This document shows, in pieces, positions 1 through 8,993 of a DNA stretch of 64,000 nt. Under the pieces are notes generated by a model that saw only the letters and a program-made list of their open reading frames with translations, had not been told where the DNA came from and searched no databases. Location of the stretch: contig NZ_JAALXT010000009.1 of the NCBI RefSeq assembly GCF_011634775.1, forward strand, positions 62,001-126,000, written 5' to 3'. The position numbers were made by a program, and so were the translations under genes. The stretch comes from Thalassoroseus pseudoceratinae. GTDB lineage: Bacteria; Planctomycetota; Planctomycetia; Planctomycetales; Planctomycetaceae. How positions within the stretch are numbered: position 1 is the stretch's first letter; the number at the start of each line of letters is the position of its first letter.

Positions 1-124
1 ACACCAAGCCTGGGCTTTGGGAGAAATCATCTACAAATTGAGTCGATGGAAGTCTCAGAACAAGTCGGAGCCGACGAGCAAAAACACCGCGGCTTGGAAA
101 CCACGATCGATAAATGGGAAAGAT

Positions 125-161
125 GCTTGGGTAAACTTAGTCACGCAGAGTTCACCCAAGC
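125..161 (-). terminator. Possible hairpin terminator downstream of the helicase
   Basis: An 8-bp perfect inverted repeat (GCTTGGGT at 125-132, ACCCAAGC at 154-161) is extended inward by AACT/AGTT after one mismatch, giving about 12 paired bases around an 11-nt loop. It lies about 45 nt beyond the helicase stop on its strand. Only a weak pyrimidine stretch follows, so intrinsic termination is uncertain. Confidence 0.35.
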
Positions 162-205
162 CATGTCATGACTCACGCTTATTCGTAGATGCCGAAGCCC
201 TTCAA

Positions 206-2005
206 CTACGCTCGTTGGCGACGATTCGGTTTCGACTTCGAGTTCTTTTTTCGTTGCCCGTTCTGTTCATATACGCGTGCTGGCGGCGAACCGGACATCC
301 GCGATAGTTGGAGTTTGCGACCGGCAATGAAAATGTTTTGAAGAGTTTTCACAACACCTTGCGGCAGCCCCACTGGCAGATCGACGGTGCTGAATTCATC
401 GAAGATCTTGATCTTGCCAATACCGTCGCTACGGATTCCCGCTTCGTTAGCAATCGCACCGACGATGTTCTTCGGTTGGACGCGGTGGTTTCGGCCGACT
501 TCAATTCGGTAGGTTTCCATCTCAATGTCAGACCGGCGATCTCGTTTTCGAGAGCGATTCCGACCATCGTCCGAATGCCGTTGGTCTTTCGCGAAGCTAG
601 CCTGATTGATCTTATCCTTGACTAACAGAGGAACATCCCCATTGGCCAGGATTGCCATTGCGGCGGCTAGCGAATCGTATGCAACGTCATTGTCACGCTG
701 ATACTGCTCTACAATCGACTGATAAAGTTCCATCTCGCTCGATTCCAGGGCTTTTGTAATCCGCTCATGGAACCGGGCAATCCGCTTCTTGTTGATGACG
801 CGGTTGGAGGGAAGTTCCATCTGCTCGATTGGTTGCCGAGTGGCTTTTTCAAGCCGCTTGAGCGAGTACCGTTCGCGAGGATGCACAAACAGAATTGCGT
901 CGCCACTTCGACCCGCTCGACCAGTTCGGCCGATTCGATGCACATACGATTCACTGTCGTGCGGCAAGTCGTAGTTGATGACATGGCTGATGCGTTCGAC
1001 ATCGAGTCCTCGTGCCGCCACATCGGTGGCTACGATCACGTCGATTCTGCCCGACCGCAAACTCTCGACGATTCGTTCACGTTGATTCTGCGGAATGTCA
1101 CCATTCAGGGCGGCGGTTTTCAGCCCCGCTTCCGACAGAAACTCAGCCAGCGATCCTGTGGTGTTTCGCGTTTTGACAAAGACAATCACCCCTTCGACGG
1201 GTTCTGCTTCGAGAATGCGAGACAACGCAAATTGCTTTTCGCGGGGCGTCGTCACGATGTACCGCTGACGGATTGTGTCGGCGGTCGCCGTCTCCTGCTC
1301 GATGGTGATTTCGGTCGGTTCTTTTAGATGCTTCTTGGCAATGTGCCGGATCGGACCTGGCATCGTGGCCGAGAATAACGCCATTTGCCGTTTTTCGGGA
1401 ACGTGGCTAAGAACCCATTCGACATCTTCTGCAAATCCCATCCGCAGCATTTCATCGGCTTCGTCCAGCACGAAGCAGCGGAGATCGTCAAGCTTCAGCG
1501 TGCCGCGTCGCATGTGGTCCATCACACGCCCGGGAGTTCCTACCACGACCTGTGGTCCCTGTTTCAATTTTCGCAACTGGATTTGATAATCCTGTCCGCC
1601 GAAAATCGGGAGAACATTCAGCTGGCGAGTGCCGCCAGAGTACTTCTCGAAAGCCCCGGCGACTTGAATCGCCAACTCGCGTGTCGGTGCGAGAACTAAG
1701 ACTTGCGGGTACTTCGCCGATAAATCGATCCGATCGAGCAACGGAAGTGCAAACGCAGCCGTCTTGCCGGTGCCGGTCTGTGCTTGGCCGAGAACATCCT
1801 CACCGTGCAATAGTGGCGGAATTGCCTGGGCCTGAATCGGCGTTGGCGATGTGTAACCATACCCTTCGACAATCTCGACAAGGCCCTCACTCAGACCGAG
1901 AGAACCAAAACCCGAAGGTTCGGTGTTCGCTGTCGATTCGTTCTCGTGCGTCTGATCGGTTTCACATTCTTCGGGTGACGCAGTGTCAATGTCGGACAGA
2001 ATCAT
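206..2005 (-). CDS. deaD: DEAD-box ATP-dependent RNA helicase, DeaD/CsdA-like
   Basis: ATP-dependent RNA helicase expected to remodel structured RNA (ribosome assembly, mRNA decay, cold adaptation) in the cytoplasm. With the start at 2005 the protein has 599 residues. It shows a Q motif (GYTSPTPIQ, 50-58), motif I AQTGTGKT (75-82), PTREL, TPGR, DEAD (181-184), SAT (212-214), DVAARGLD and HRIGRTGR (356-363). Residues about 496-570 resemble the DbpA/CsdA-type RNA-binding domain, followed by a basic Arg/Lys-rich tail. The open frame extends upstream to 2167, but the ATG at 2005 has an AGGA site about 7 nt before it, and the extra N-terminus is not helicase-like. It is a single gene reading away from the symporter. 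The family call is safe; the DeaD versus other subfamily call is less so. Confidence 0.93.
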   Translation of the reverse strand: MILSDIDTASPEECETDQTHENESTANTEPSGFGSLGLSEGLVEIVEGYGYTSPTPIQAQAIPPLLHGEDVLGQAQTGTGKTAAFALPLLDRIDLSAKYPQVLVLAPTRELAIQVAGAFEKYSGGTRQLNVLPIFGGQDYQIQLRKLKQGPQVVVGTPGRVMDHMRRGTLKLDDLRCFVLDEADEMLRMGFAEDVEWVLSHVPEKRQMALFSATMPGPIRHIAKKHLKEPTEITIEQETATADTIRQRYIVTTPREKQFALSRILEAEPVEGVIVFVKTRNTTGSLAEFLSEAGLKTAALNGDIPQNQRERIVESLRSGRIDVIVATDVAARGLDVERISHVINYDLPHDSESYVHRIGRTGRAGRSGDAILFVHPRERYSLKRLEKATRQPIEQMELPSNRVINKKRIARFHERITKALESSEMELYQSIVEQYQRDNDVAYDSLAAAMAILANGDVPLLVKDKINQASFAKDQRHSDDGRNRSRKRDRRSDIEMETYRIEVGRNHRVQPKNIVGAIANEAGIRSDGIGKIKIFDEFSTVDLPVGLPQGVVKTLQNIFIAGRKLQLSRMSGSPPARVYEQNGQRKKNSKSKPNRRQRA

Positions 2006-2549
2006 CAATTTTCCTGGATACTCATGGCAGACCATTGGAACAGACGATTGCCGCAGAAAATCGTCGTCGGGGACAAGAATCCCGCTGAAGCTGGAGCAAA
2101 ATCCAGCTTGTGAATTGTTCAAATGGAGTTTGACCTGGAGGGAACTCGCGGACGCACAAGGGTGCAAGCGATGGCTATCATCAAGCGATAGGCGTTAGCC
2201 CGGCAATCCCAGTTGCCATAGCCACTTGCGAAACATGATCGAACGCGTCAGGTACTGTTCAGGAAACGGTGGGCGAGGAGTTGTTTGCCCAGCGGGGTTG
2301 GAATCTGAATCGAGCCGGCTGTGATTCAATCATTTTTCTCATAGTAACATACACGCCGGAAGTTTGCGAGGACCCTGAAAACAACTTTCGTGGAATTCAT
2401 ATTAGGCCTTTCGAAATGTTTCCCGTCCTAAACTGCCGAAATGCTTGTTTTCAACACATATCGGTTATACGGTGTTTGCCGGTCGTGCGTTGCCGACGTG
2501 TTGATTGGGCAAGAAATTTACACCGGACAAGTAGTCGAGGAACGAATTT
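2006..2549. other. Divergent intergenic region, helicase / symporter
   Basis: 544 bases between two divergent start codons. It should contain both promoters, but I could not assign convincing -35/-10 pairs. No RNA gene, repeat or conserved small ORF was recognised. Confidence 0.5.
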
Positions 2550-4316
2550 ATGGGACGCGGCCTGCACTGGATCGACTGGCTCATCATTTTTCTCTACGCC
2601 ACGCTGACCATCCTGCTGGGGTGGTTCTACAGCCGTCGCCAGAAATCGACGGAAGACTACTTCGTGGGTAGCGGGGAAATGAACCCGCTGTTTGTTGGTG
2701 TGTCGCTGTTCGCCACGTTGCTGAGCACGATTTCCTACTTGTCGATGCCAGGCGAAGCAGCTGGGAAAGGCCCCGTCACCCTGCTGGGTCTGCTCACGTA
2801 CCCGCTGATCTTCTTTATCGTGGGTTACGGATTCATCCCGATCTATATGCGTCAACGGGCGACGAGTGCCTACGAACTCCTCGAGCAGCGACTTGGGCTC
2901 AGCATACGCCTGCTCGGTGCCACCATGTTTCTTGTGCTCCGGCTCGTTTGGATGATGCTATTGGTGTACCTGGCCGCCAACGCGATGACGGTGATGCTGG
3001 GAGCCGATTACTGGGTCATCAATACCGAGACTTGGTCCGTCGTGGCGGGGCAATTCAATGATGCGGATCCGTCTACGATGTTGCCAGGACTCTATCGATG
3101 GGAAGCATCCGAGCTTCGAATTGCCGCGGTCCCGGTAATTGTGATTGTTACGGGCATCGTTTCCGTAACTTATACAACTCTCGGCGGTCTGCGGGCCGTG
3201 GTCATGACGGATTTCATGCAGACCGTTCTACTCTTTGGTGGAGCGTTGTTGGTTTTGGCCACTGTGACGTGGAACGTGGGCGGTCTAAGTTGGATCCCAA
3301 CGCAGTGGCACGAGAACTGGGACTCGCAACCGCTGTTCAGCACGGACCCACGGACCCGAGTCACGATCGTCGGCACGTTTCTGAGCATCTTGACGTGGTA
3401 CGTCGCCACATCGGCGGGCGATCAAACGTCGGTCCAACGATTTATGGCGACCCGCGACGCATCGACCGCGAGACGAGCATTGATGACTCAACTTTGGGTC
3501 GGAGCAACCGTGGTGTTCACTTTACATCTCGTGGGCATGGCCTTGCTGGCATTCTTTGAAACCAATCCATCCGCATTGCCGGATGGAATGGGACTCAAAA
3601 CGGACGCAGACAAACTATTTCCGCGTTTCGTCTCTTTCGAACTCCCGATCGGTGTCTCTGGGTTTGTCGTGGCGGCGATGTTTGCGGCGGCGATGAGTAG
3701 TATCGACTCCGGTGTGAACTCCGTGACGGCAGTGGTAACGACTGACTTCCTCGACCGATTCGGGCGAAAGTCAGAATCCGAAAAAGGCAGTCTCCGGTCC
3801 GCGAAATTCCTGGCATTGACCATCGGCATTATCGTCGTCGTTGGCAGTACCTACATGAAGTACATTCCTGGCAACATCACGGCGGTGACAGCCAAAACAG
3901 CCAACTTGTTCACGTCCCCGATCTTTGCGTTGTTCTTTTTCGCGTTGTTCGTACGGTTCGCTCATCCGGTCGGTGTGTGGATTGCGACGATCTGCGGCAC
4001 GGCGACAGCGGCCGCCATCGCGTTTTCCGGACCGCTCGTCGTATTTCTGGCAACATACGCCGACGTTGATCCCCAGGTGTTCGGCGTGGAATTGATGACA
4101 CAAATCGATCCTGGTACCGGCGAAGAATTAGTCCGCTCCGCGGTGCGGGAAGTCAATCCCAAAACCGGGGTCGCCGAACTCGTCGCTCGAGACCCCGTTA
4201 GCTTTCAGTGGATCGGGCCAATTTCATTGCTCGTGAATTTGATGGTGGGAGTCAGCGTCAGTTGGTTGCTACCCCGTCGAAATCCAAATGCGAAGTCACC
4301 GAACACGGAAGCATAG
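2550..4316 (+). CDS. Sodium:solute symporter (SSS family)
   Basis: Inner-membrane Na+-coupled uptake protein of the SSS (SGLT/PutP-like) family, 588 residues. The sequence is a long series of hydrophobic helices, starting with an N-terminal segment (WLIIFLYATLTILLGWF). It also has the family's typical early motif around TEDYFVGSGEMNPLFVG and the STISYLSMPGEA region. The start is supported by GAGG about 9 nt upstream of ATG. Planctomycete SSS proteins of this type commonly sit beside sialidases, Gfo/Idh oxidoreductases and sulfatases, as here, which suggests a sugar, sialic acid or sugar acid as substrate. The neighbouring sialidase-like gene converges on it from the opposite strand. Substrate cannot be read from the sequence. 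Confidence 0.9.
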   Translation: MGRGLHWIDWLIIFLYATLTILLGWFYSRRQKSTEDYFVGSGEMNPLFVGVSLFATLLSTISYLSMPGEAAGKGPVTLLGLLTYPLIFFIVGYGFIPIYMRQRATSAYELLEQRLGLSIRLLGATMFLVLRLVWMMLLVYLAANAMTVMLGADYWVINTETWSVVAGQFNDADPSTMLPGLYRWEASELRIAAVPVIVIVTGIVSVTYTTLGGLRAVVMTDFMQTVLLFGGALLVLATVTWNVGGLSWIPTQWHENWDSQPLFSTDPRTRVTIVGTFLSILTWYVATSAGDQTSVQRFMATRDASTARRALMTQLWVGATVVFTLHLVGMALLAFFETNPSALPDGMGLKTDADKLFPRFVSFELPIGVSGFVVAAMFAAAMSSIDSGVNSVTAVVTTDFLDRFGRKSESEKGSLRSAKFLALTIGIIVVVGSTYMKYIPGNITAVTAKTANLFTSPIFALFFFALFVRFAHPVGVWIATICGTATAAAIAFSGPLVVFLATYADVDPQVFGVELMTQIDPGTGEELVRSAVREVNPKTGVAELVARDPVSFQWIGPISLLVNLMVGVSVSWLLPRRNPNAKSPNTEA

Positions 4317-4345
4317 GAAAGCCGTGAAAAGGTCGAGATTGGTGT

Positions 4346-6238
4346 CTACTTGGAGTAAAACCAAGCAACCGGCAGCGAACGGAAACGGCATGAGTATTGT
4401 CCCTTGCCCGGTCCACTCTCCCAGTAGCTCATGACGGCTCTATGGCCAACAAAAGTCAGGCTGGTATAGGAATATGTCCGCTGCGGGTTCGCTTCTAAAT
4501 TATTCACGATCGTCCACGAATTCCCCTCATCACGGCTGATCGCGGCGGTCAGCGGCGTCCGTCTACCGCCATGCCCGGCGTTTTTGGTGTACGTGTTGTT
4601 CCAAATGAGCAGCAAGTCGCCAGTGGAGGGAATCCGCCGCAATGTGGCTGGGGCTTCGGGGCCTTGAACACCTAGCGACGTCATCTTGCTCCAGGTTTCG
4701 CCACCGTCTTCCGAGTAACTCTTGCCGACGAAGCCAAGTTGGTTCCGGACAAGCATCAATAAGCGACCGTCCTTCAGTTCGGCGACTTCCGGTTCCATCG
4801 CCCCACGTTTGGGTGCATCGACTTCACCTGTGCCTTTTCGCCAGGTGTGTCCGTTGTCATCGGAGAGATAACAGCGACAGACAAAGTGGTTCACCTTCTG
4901 CACATCCGGAGTGGAAGCGGCGGGGGCCAGCAATCGCCCGGACGACAGGACGGTGATCCGATCGTTATTGATCACATGATAGCCGTCGTCGGTCGTGACT
5001 GGGATGGGATCACGAAATGTCTCTGCTTCATCGGTCGAATGACGGACGAACATTTTGAGATCATCGTGGCTGTTCTTCTGGAGGTAGAACAGGCCAATTG
5101 AGCCGTCCGGAAGACGACGCAGCGTTACGCTCATCACGTTCATGCCGCCGGTGTTTTCCTGAAGAACTTTCTTCTCGCCCCATGTTCGCCCGCCATCAGA
5201 CGATCGCCGCGCCACGATGTGGGCCTTCGCAAAATCGCTGCCACCGTCCTGAAACTCCGTAACCGCGAACAACAAATCCCCATTTCCCAACGCCACAATG
5301 GAACCTTCTGTGTAGCGAGGGTTCTTCGGTGTCGCCCGATACACGATTTGAGAAATGTCCTCTGTGACCTCCTGCGGCGGTGGCCCTGCGAGCATGAGCA
5401 GCGACTGTGCTGCACGATACGCAGCATCGGGGTGTTCATCGTCGAGCAAATCAACAAGCGAATCGGCAAGGCTCAGCGCCCGAGCATCACCGGCAAATGT
5501 GGCGGCGTACGTGCGGACGGCTCCGTCTTCATCTTTCAGGTTGGCAGCCAATGCAGCCAATCCTTCGTCGTCACCAAGGGTGGCAAGTGAATGATTGACA
5601 TACGCCTTTAACAAGTCTTCTTGGCAACGCGGCAATTGTTTCTTCAACAATGGAACATCGCTGGAATCCCCAATACGTCCGAGAATCCAAACCGCGATTC
5701 GCAAGACGTTTGGGTCATCGTGATTGAGGGATTCTCGCAGATAGCTCATGGCCTGCGGATTCCCACATCTCCCTAAAGCTCCGGCGGCCATCAGTTTCTG
5801 CGGGATGTTCTGGTCTTGCTCAAACGCCTTCCGTAACGCTTTCCCATCGCCAATTTCGACCACTTTGTAAAGACTTTCGGCAGCATGCACGTGGCCATGC
5901 GGATCGTCACTGGACAGAATTTTCAACATGATATCTGCTTTGGCTCGGTCACCCGCTCGGACCAACTCGCGTGCGATTCCACAACGATGCTGGTCGTCTT
6001 TATCTGTCGCCAGTTTTGGCGTCAGAAATTCGATCACCTCCGCACCATGCCCGGCGAGCGTGAGTCCTTCGGCAGCGTGAATGGACGGCCAAAACTCCTC
6101 TCCACGCATTCCGACTCGAAGAACCTTCAGGCAGCGTTCACGAACCTGATCCGACAACACAATCCGGTCAGCATCCTCGCCATATGCGTGTGCCGAGACG
6201 GTCACAAACATCGCAGTCAATAGCAGTCGATATCTCAT
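4346..6238 (-). CDS. Exported HEAT-repeat / sialidase-like BNR propeller protein
   Basis: 630 residues with an N-terminal signal peptide (MRYRLLLTAMFVTVSAHAYG). Residues about 30-270 carry HEAT-like helical repeats (for example HAAESLYKVVEIGDGKAL and VLRIAVWILGRIGDSSDV). Residues about 290-630 form a sialidase-type propeller with Asp-box repeats SSDGGRTW, SDDNGHTW, SEDGGETW and SRDEGNSW. Planctomycetes have many such exo-alpha-sialidase-superfamily proteins, and most are untested. The propeller suggests a glycan hydrolase or glycan binder outside the cytoplasm. It lies 24 bases downstream of an SDR gene on the same strand and could be the last gene of that operon. True sialidase activity is not established because the catalytic Arg triad and Tyr/Glu pair could not be confidently placed. 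Confidence 0.8.
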   Translation of the reverse strand: MRYRLLLTAMFVTVSAHAYGEDADRIVLSDQVRERCLKVLRVGMRGEEFWPSIHAAEGLTLAGHGAEVIEFLTPKLATDKDDQHRCGIARELVRAGDRAKADIMLKILSSDDPHGHVHAAESLYKVVEIGDGKALRKAFEQDQNIPQKLMAAGALGRCGNPQAMSYLRESLNHDDPNVLRIAVWILGRIGDSSDVPLLKKQLPRCQEDLLKAYVNHSLATLGDDEGLAALAANLKDEDGAVRTYAATFAGDARALSLADSLVDLLDDEHPDAAYRAAQSLLMLAGPPPQEVTEDISQIVYRATPKNPRYTEGSIVALGNGDLLFAVTEFQDGGSDFAKAHIVARRSSDGGRTWGEKKVLQENTGGMNVMSVTLRRLPDGSIGLFYLQKNSHDDLKMFVRHSTDEAETFRDPIPVTTDDGYHVINNDRITVLSSGRLLAPAASTPDVQKVNHFVCRCYLSDDNGHTWRKGTGEVDAPKRGAMEPEVAELKDGRLLMLVRNQLGFVGKSYSEDGGETWSKMTSLGVQGPEAPATLRRIPSTGDLLLIWNNTYTKNAGHGGRRTPLTAAISRDEGNSWTIVNNLEANPQRTYSYTSLTFVGHRAVMSYWESGPGKGQYSCRFRSLPVAWFYSK

Positions 6239-6262
6239 GACGATTTCTTTTCTAGGATGTCA

Positions 6263-7051
6263 TTACCATGCGGTCCAGCCACCATCGACCAGTAGATTCT
6301 GGCCAGTGATATAGCTTCCTGCTCGACTCGCCAGTAACAGGGCAGCGCCTTTGAGTTCTTCCGGTTGGCCCATTCTGGCCATCGGACTTTTCTGTTTGAG
6401 TCGCTCGACCATTGCAGCCGGTGCCTTTTCGGACGGAAACGGCCCCGGACTGAGGCAGTTCACTCGCACGTTGTCTTTGGCCCAATAGACCGCAAGATGC
6501 CGAGTCATGTGAATAATGCCGCCCTTCAAAGTGTGATACTGAACCGGGCTGGCCGTGCAAATATCTTCATAGGCATCGGGGTAGGAGCCCACGACGCCAT
6601 ACATGGAACCAATCATCACGATCGCCCCAGCGACTCCACGCGACACCACATGATCACGCAGTTGCCGAGCCAGCAGAAAGTAGCCGGTTGCATTCTGAAG
6701 GTCTTCGGAAAATGCTTCGGCAGTGACATCCGTGACATCCATCGCATGCCCCTGCTGACCATTGTTGACCAACACATCGACTTGGCCTGCCGCTTCGACA
6801 GCTGCTGAAAATCCGTCGCTGATCGATTCTTCCGAAAGATGATCGAGCTCGACCCCGAAATGTGGCCCGTCACCCGACAGCGTTTCGGCGACAGCTTGTG
6901 CTCGCGAGAGTTCCCGACTTCCAGCGACCACCGTCGCCCCCGCTTCCGCGAAAGCCCGAGCCATCGACTGGCCGAGAAATCCAGTGGCCCCCGTGATCAG
7001 TACCGTCTGGCCCGTCATGTCGAAGAGTTGTTCAATCGTCGACTCGCTCAT
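6263..7051 (-). CDS. Short-chain dehydrogenase/reductase (SDR)
   Basis: 262-residue classical SDR, an NAD(P)-dependent oxidoreductase likely acting on a sugar or sugar acid. Visible features are the cofactor loop TGATGFLG near the N-terminus, NNG, an active-site Ser in IGSMYG and the YHTLK (YxxxK) catalytic pair, then the C-terminal SYITGQNLLVDGG typical of classical SDRs. The start at 7051 is chosen because its ATG overlaps the stop of the upstream Gfo/Idh gene as ATGA, implying translational coupling. The longer frame to 7135 lies inside that gene. The closest described families by feel are gluconate 5-dehydrogenase/GolD-like enzymes. The substrate is unknown. Confidence 0.88.
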   Translation of the reverse strand: MSESTIEQLFDMTGQTVLITGATGFLGQSMARAFAEAGATVVAGSRELSRAQAVAETLSGDGPHFGVELDHLSEESISDGFSAAVEAAGQVDVLVNNGQQGHAMDVTDVTAEAFSEDLQNATGYFLLARQLRDHVVSRGVAGAIVMIGSMYGVVGSYPDAYEDICTASPVQYHTLKGGIIHMTRHLAVYWAKDNVRVNCLSPGPFPSEKAPAAMVERLKQKSPMARMGQPEELKGAALLLASRAGSYITGQNLLVDGGWTAW

Positions 7052-8079
7052 AGTTCTTCCCAGCCACCAGATTTCACGGAACGCAGCGTCGCCAAGTTCA
7101 CCCGCAACGTCTGCAAGGCGTCTTCGAGCGAACAAGCCGGTCCGAGTTTGCCATTCAACTGATCCAAGAATGCATTCGCTTGCCGAATAAACAAGTCGTC
7201 ACGTTCGAGCGAAAACGCTTCTTCCACTAGCCAATCGGAACCGGGTTCCACGCAGGACAACCAGCGATTGTTGTGCGACTCAAATCGAACAATTCCGTTC
7301 TCGCACATCACAGTCAGTGCGGATTCATTCGGTGCTTGATGCTGATTCAAACTAAACGACCCCAACAACGGCGGAATTGTCGCTGGCGAATCGCTCGTCG
7401 AGTTTTCTGTGAAGTCGTGTCGAGTCAACAAGTGGACGGTGTCTTCGACATCGACTCCATCGAGGACACAATGTTCCGCATCGGCGACCAGCCTCGTAAT
7501 CGGCCCCACGATCCATTCAGCCGCGTTGACGGTATGCGTCAGAGCGTCCTGAATTGCCCCGCCGCCGGTTTCGTGTTTTGTGTAGTACGTTTCGCGATAA
7601 GCAGGTCGGTAGAGCGGAAAAAACTGACCGCCCGTGTATGAAATCTGCACCGGACGGCCGAATCGCTGCTGTCGCACGCATTCATGGATCGCCTGTAGTG
7701 CGGGGTGCTGTCGAAGCACGTAAGCCACAGAAACAGGAAGCTGATGTCCATTTGCTTCCGCAATCAATTCGCGAGTGCCTTCCAGCGAAATACTCAACGG
7801 TTTCTCAATGAGAATGCCACACCCGGACGCGACCAAATCCATTGCCATGCCGACATGCAAATGCGCTGGAGTACAAATCACGGCGCCATCAAATGTCGAC
7901 TCGTTCAATGCGGATTCGAGTGAATGGAACGACTGTTGCAGTTGGTATCGTTCGGCAACCGTTTCACGAAGATCATCGTTGATCTCACACAACGAGACAG
8001 TCGCACGGCCGGAATTTTGAAAGCAGCGAACGTGTCGTTCCCCAATTGATCCGCCGCCGATGACCAGGATTTCTTTCAT
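7048..8079 (-). CDS. Gfo/Idh/MocA family oxidoreductase
   Basis: 343-residue NAD(P)-dependent dehydrogenase of the glucose-fructose/inositol dehydrogenase family. The Rossmann nucleotide-binding glycine loop is at 8-14 (GGGSIGE), and the characteristic EKP (EKPLS, 92-96) carries the conserved lysine. A C-terminal alpha/beta domain follows, with GGAIQDALTH as the active-site segment. The family oxidises or reduces sugars, inositols or sugar-nucleotides. The gene overlaps the downstream SDR by ATGA. The two dehydrogenases probably act on successive steps of one pathway. An SDR gene lies upstream on the same strand, about 75 bases away. Confidence 0.9.
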   Translation of the reverse strand: MKEILVIGGGSIGERHVRCFQNSGRATVSLCEINDDLRETVAERYQLQQSFHSLESALNESTFDGAVICTPAHLHVGMAMDLVASGCGILIEKPLSISLEGTRELIAEANGHQLPVSVAYVLRQHPALQAIHECVRQQRFGRPVQISYTGGQFFPLYRPAYRETYYTKHETGGGAIQDALTHTVNAAEWIVGPITRLVADAEHCVLDGVDVEDTVHLLTRHDFTENSTSDSPATIPPLLGSFSLNQHQAPNESALTVMCENGIVRFESHNNRWLSCVEPGSDWLVEEAFSLERDDLFIRQANAFLDQLNGKLGPACSLEDALQTLRVNLATLRSVKSGGWEEL

Positions 8080-8154
8080 AGGGCATTACTTTGTACGGCT
8101 ATTGACTAGAGACAGCAAATCAACTCGCGGAGTCGTTCGAAGGAAGGGGTACCA

Positions 8155-8949
8155 TCAATCATCGTCTTTCAGCGGACGCAATTTATCGGCCATACAGTGA
8201 TTAAACAGGTACAGCCCATCGACAGGTAGCACGGTGCCGGAGATATAGTCCGCGTCGGAACTTGCAAGGAAGACAGCTGCTTTGCCAATATCCTCCGGCA
8301 ACCCAAGTCTCTTCCACGGAAGCTTCTTTCCCTCGGCAGCGATTGTCTCATCGGTAAACGTGACATGCTCGCCCGGGGTATCAATCCATCCAGGTTCGAT
8401 GACATTGACATTGATCCGATGTGGTGCCAGTTCGACCGCAATGGAACGTGCCATGTGGTTCAAACCCGCTTTGGCGGCTCCATACGCGAAACAACGGGCA
8501 GTTGGTATCTCCGCCTGGACGCTCGAGATGAAGACGATTTTACCAGCCGTGTTCTGATTCACCATCTGTCGCGCGACGAGTTGGCTCATGTGATAACCAC
8601 TCGTCAACGTGCCATTGATCGTGGCTTCAAACAGTTCCGGCGGGTAATCCAGAAACGCACCGCGACGACTGAACGCGGGATTGCTGACCAAAATATCGAT
8701 CCGCGACGCGAAACGGATCGCCTCCGCAACCAAGAATTCGCATCCTTCACGCGAGAACACATCCGCCTCAACCACCTGGCATCGCCGACCGAGTTCTCGT
8801 ATTCCCTCAGCAGTTGACTCCAAGTCGGGGCAACCTGGCCGATCGTTAAGGACGATATCGGCACCATTTCTTGCAAGTTCAATCGCGCAACCTTGACCGA
8901 TGCCCCGACCAGCACCGGTCACGATTGCGATTTGATCTGTAAGTTTCAT
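8155..8949 (-). CDS. Short-chain dehydrogenase/reductase (SDR)
   Basis: 264-residue classical SDR with TGAGRGIG cofactor motif, an NAD-type acidic residue after beta-2 (NDRPG), catalytic Ser in FISSVQAE, YGAAK (YxxxK) and a C-terminal ISGTVLPVDG segment. It is probably a 3-oxoacyl-reductase-like sugar dehydrogenase. The start is uncertain: ATG at 8949 fits the family N-terminus (MKLTDQIAIVTG), while a second ATG at 8976 adds nine residues, and neither has a strong ribosome-binding site. It is co-oriented with the Gfo/Idh and SDR genes downstream. Confidence 0.88.
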   Translation of the reverse strand: MKLTDQIAIVTGAGRGIGQGCAIELARNGADIVLNDRPGCPDLESTAEGIRELGRRCQVVEADVFSREGCEFLVAEAIRFASRIDILVSNPAFSRRGAFLDYPPELFEATINGTLTSGYHMSQLVARQMVNQNTAGKIVFISSVQAEIPTARCFAYGAAKAGLNHMARSIAVELAPHRINVNVIEPGWIDTPGEHVTFTDETIAAEGKKLPWKRLGLPEDIGKAAVFLASSDADYISGTVLPVDGLYLFNHCMADKLRPLKDDD

Positions 8950-8993
8950 AGGCACACTATAAGACGGAGAAACCATGTTTGCGACGCACGTTC

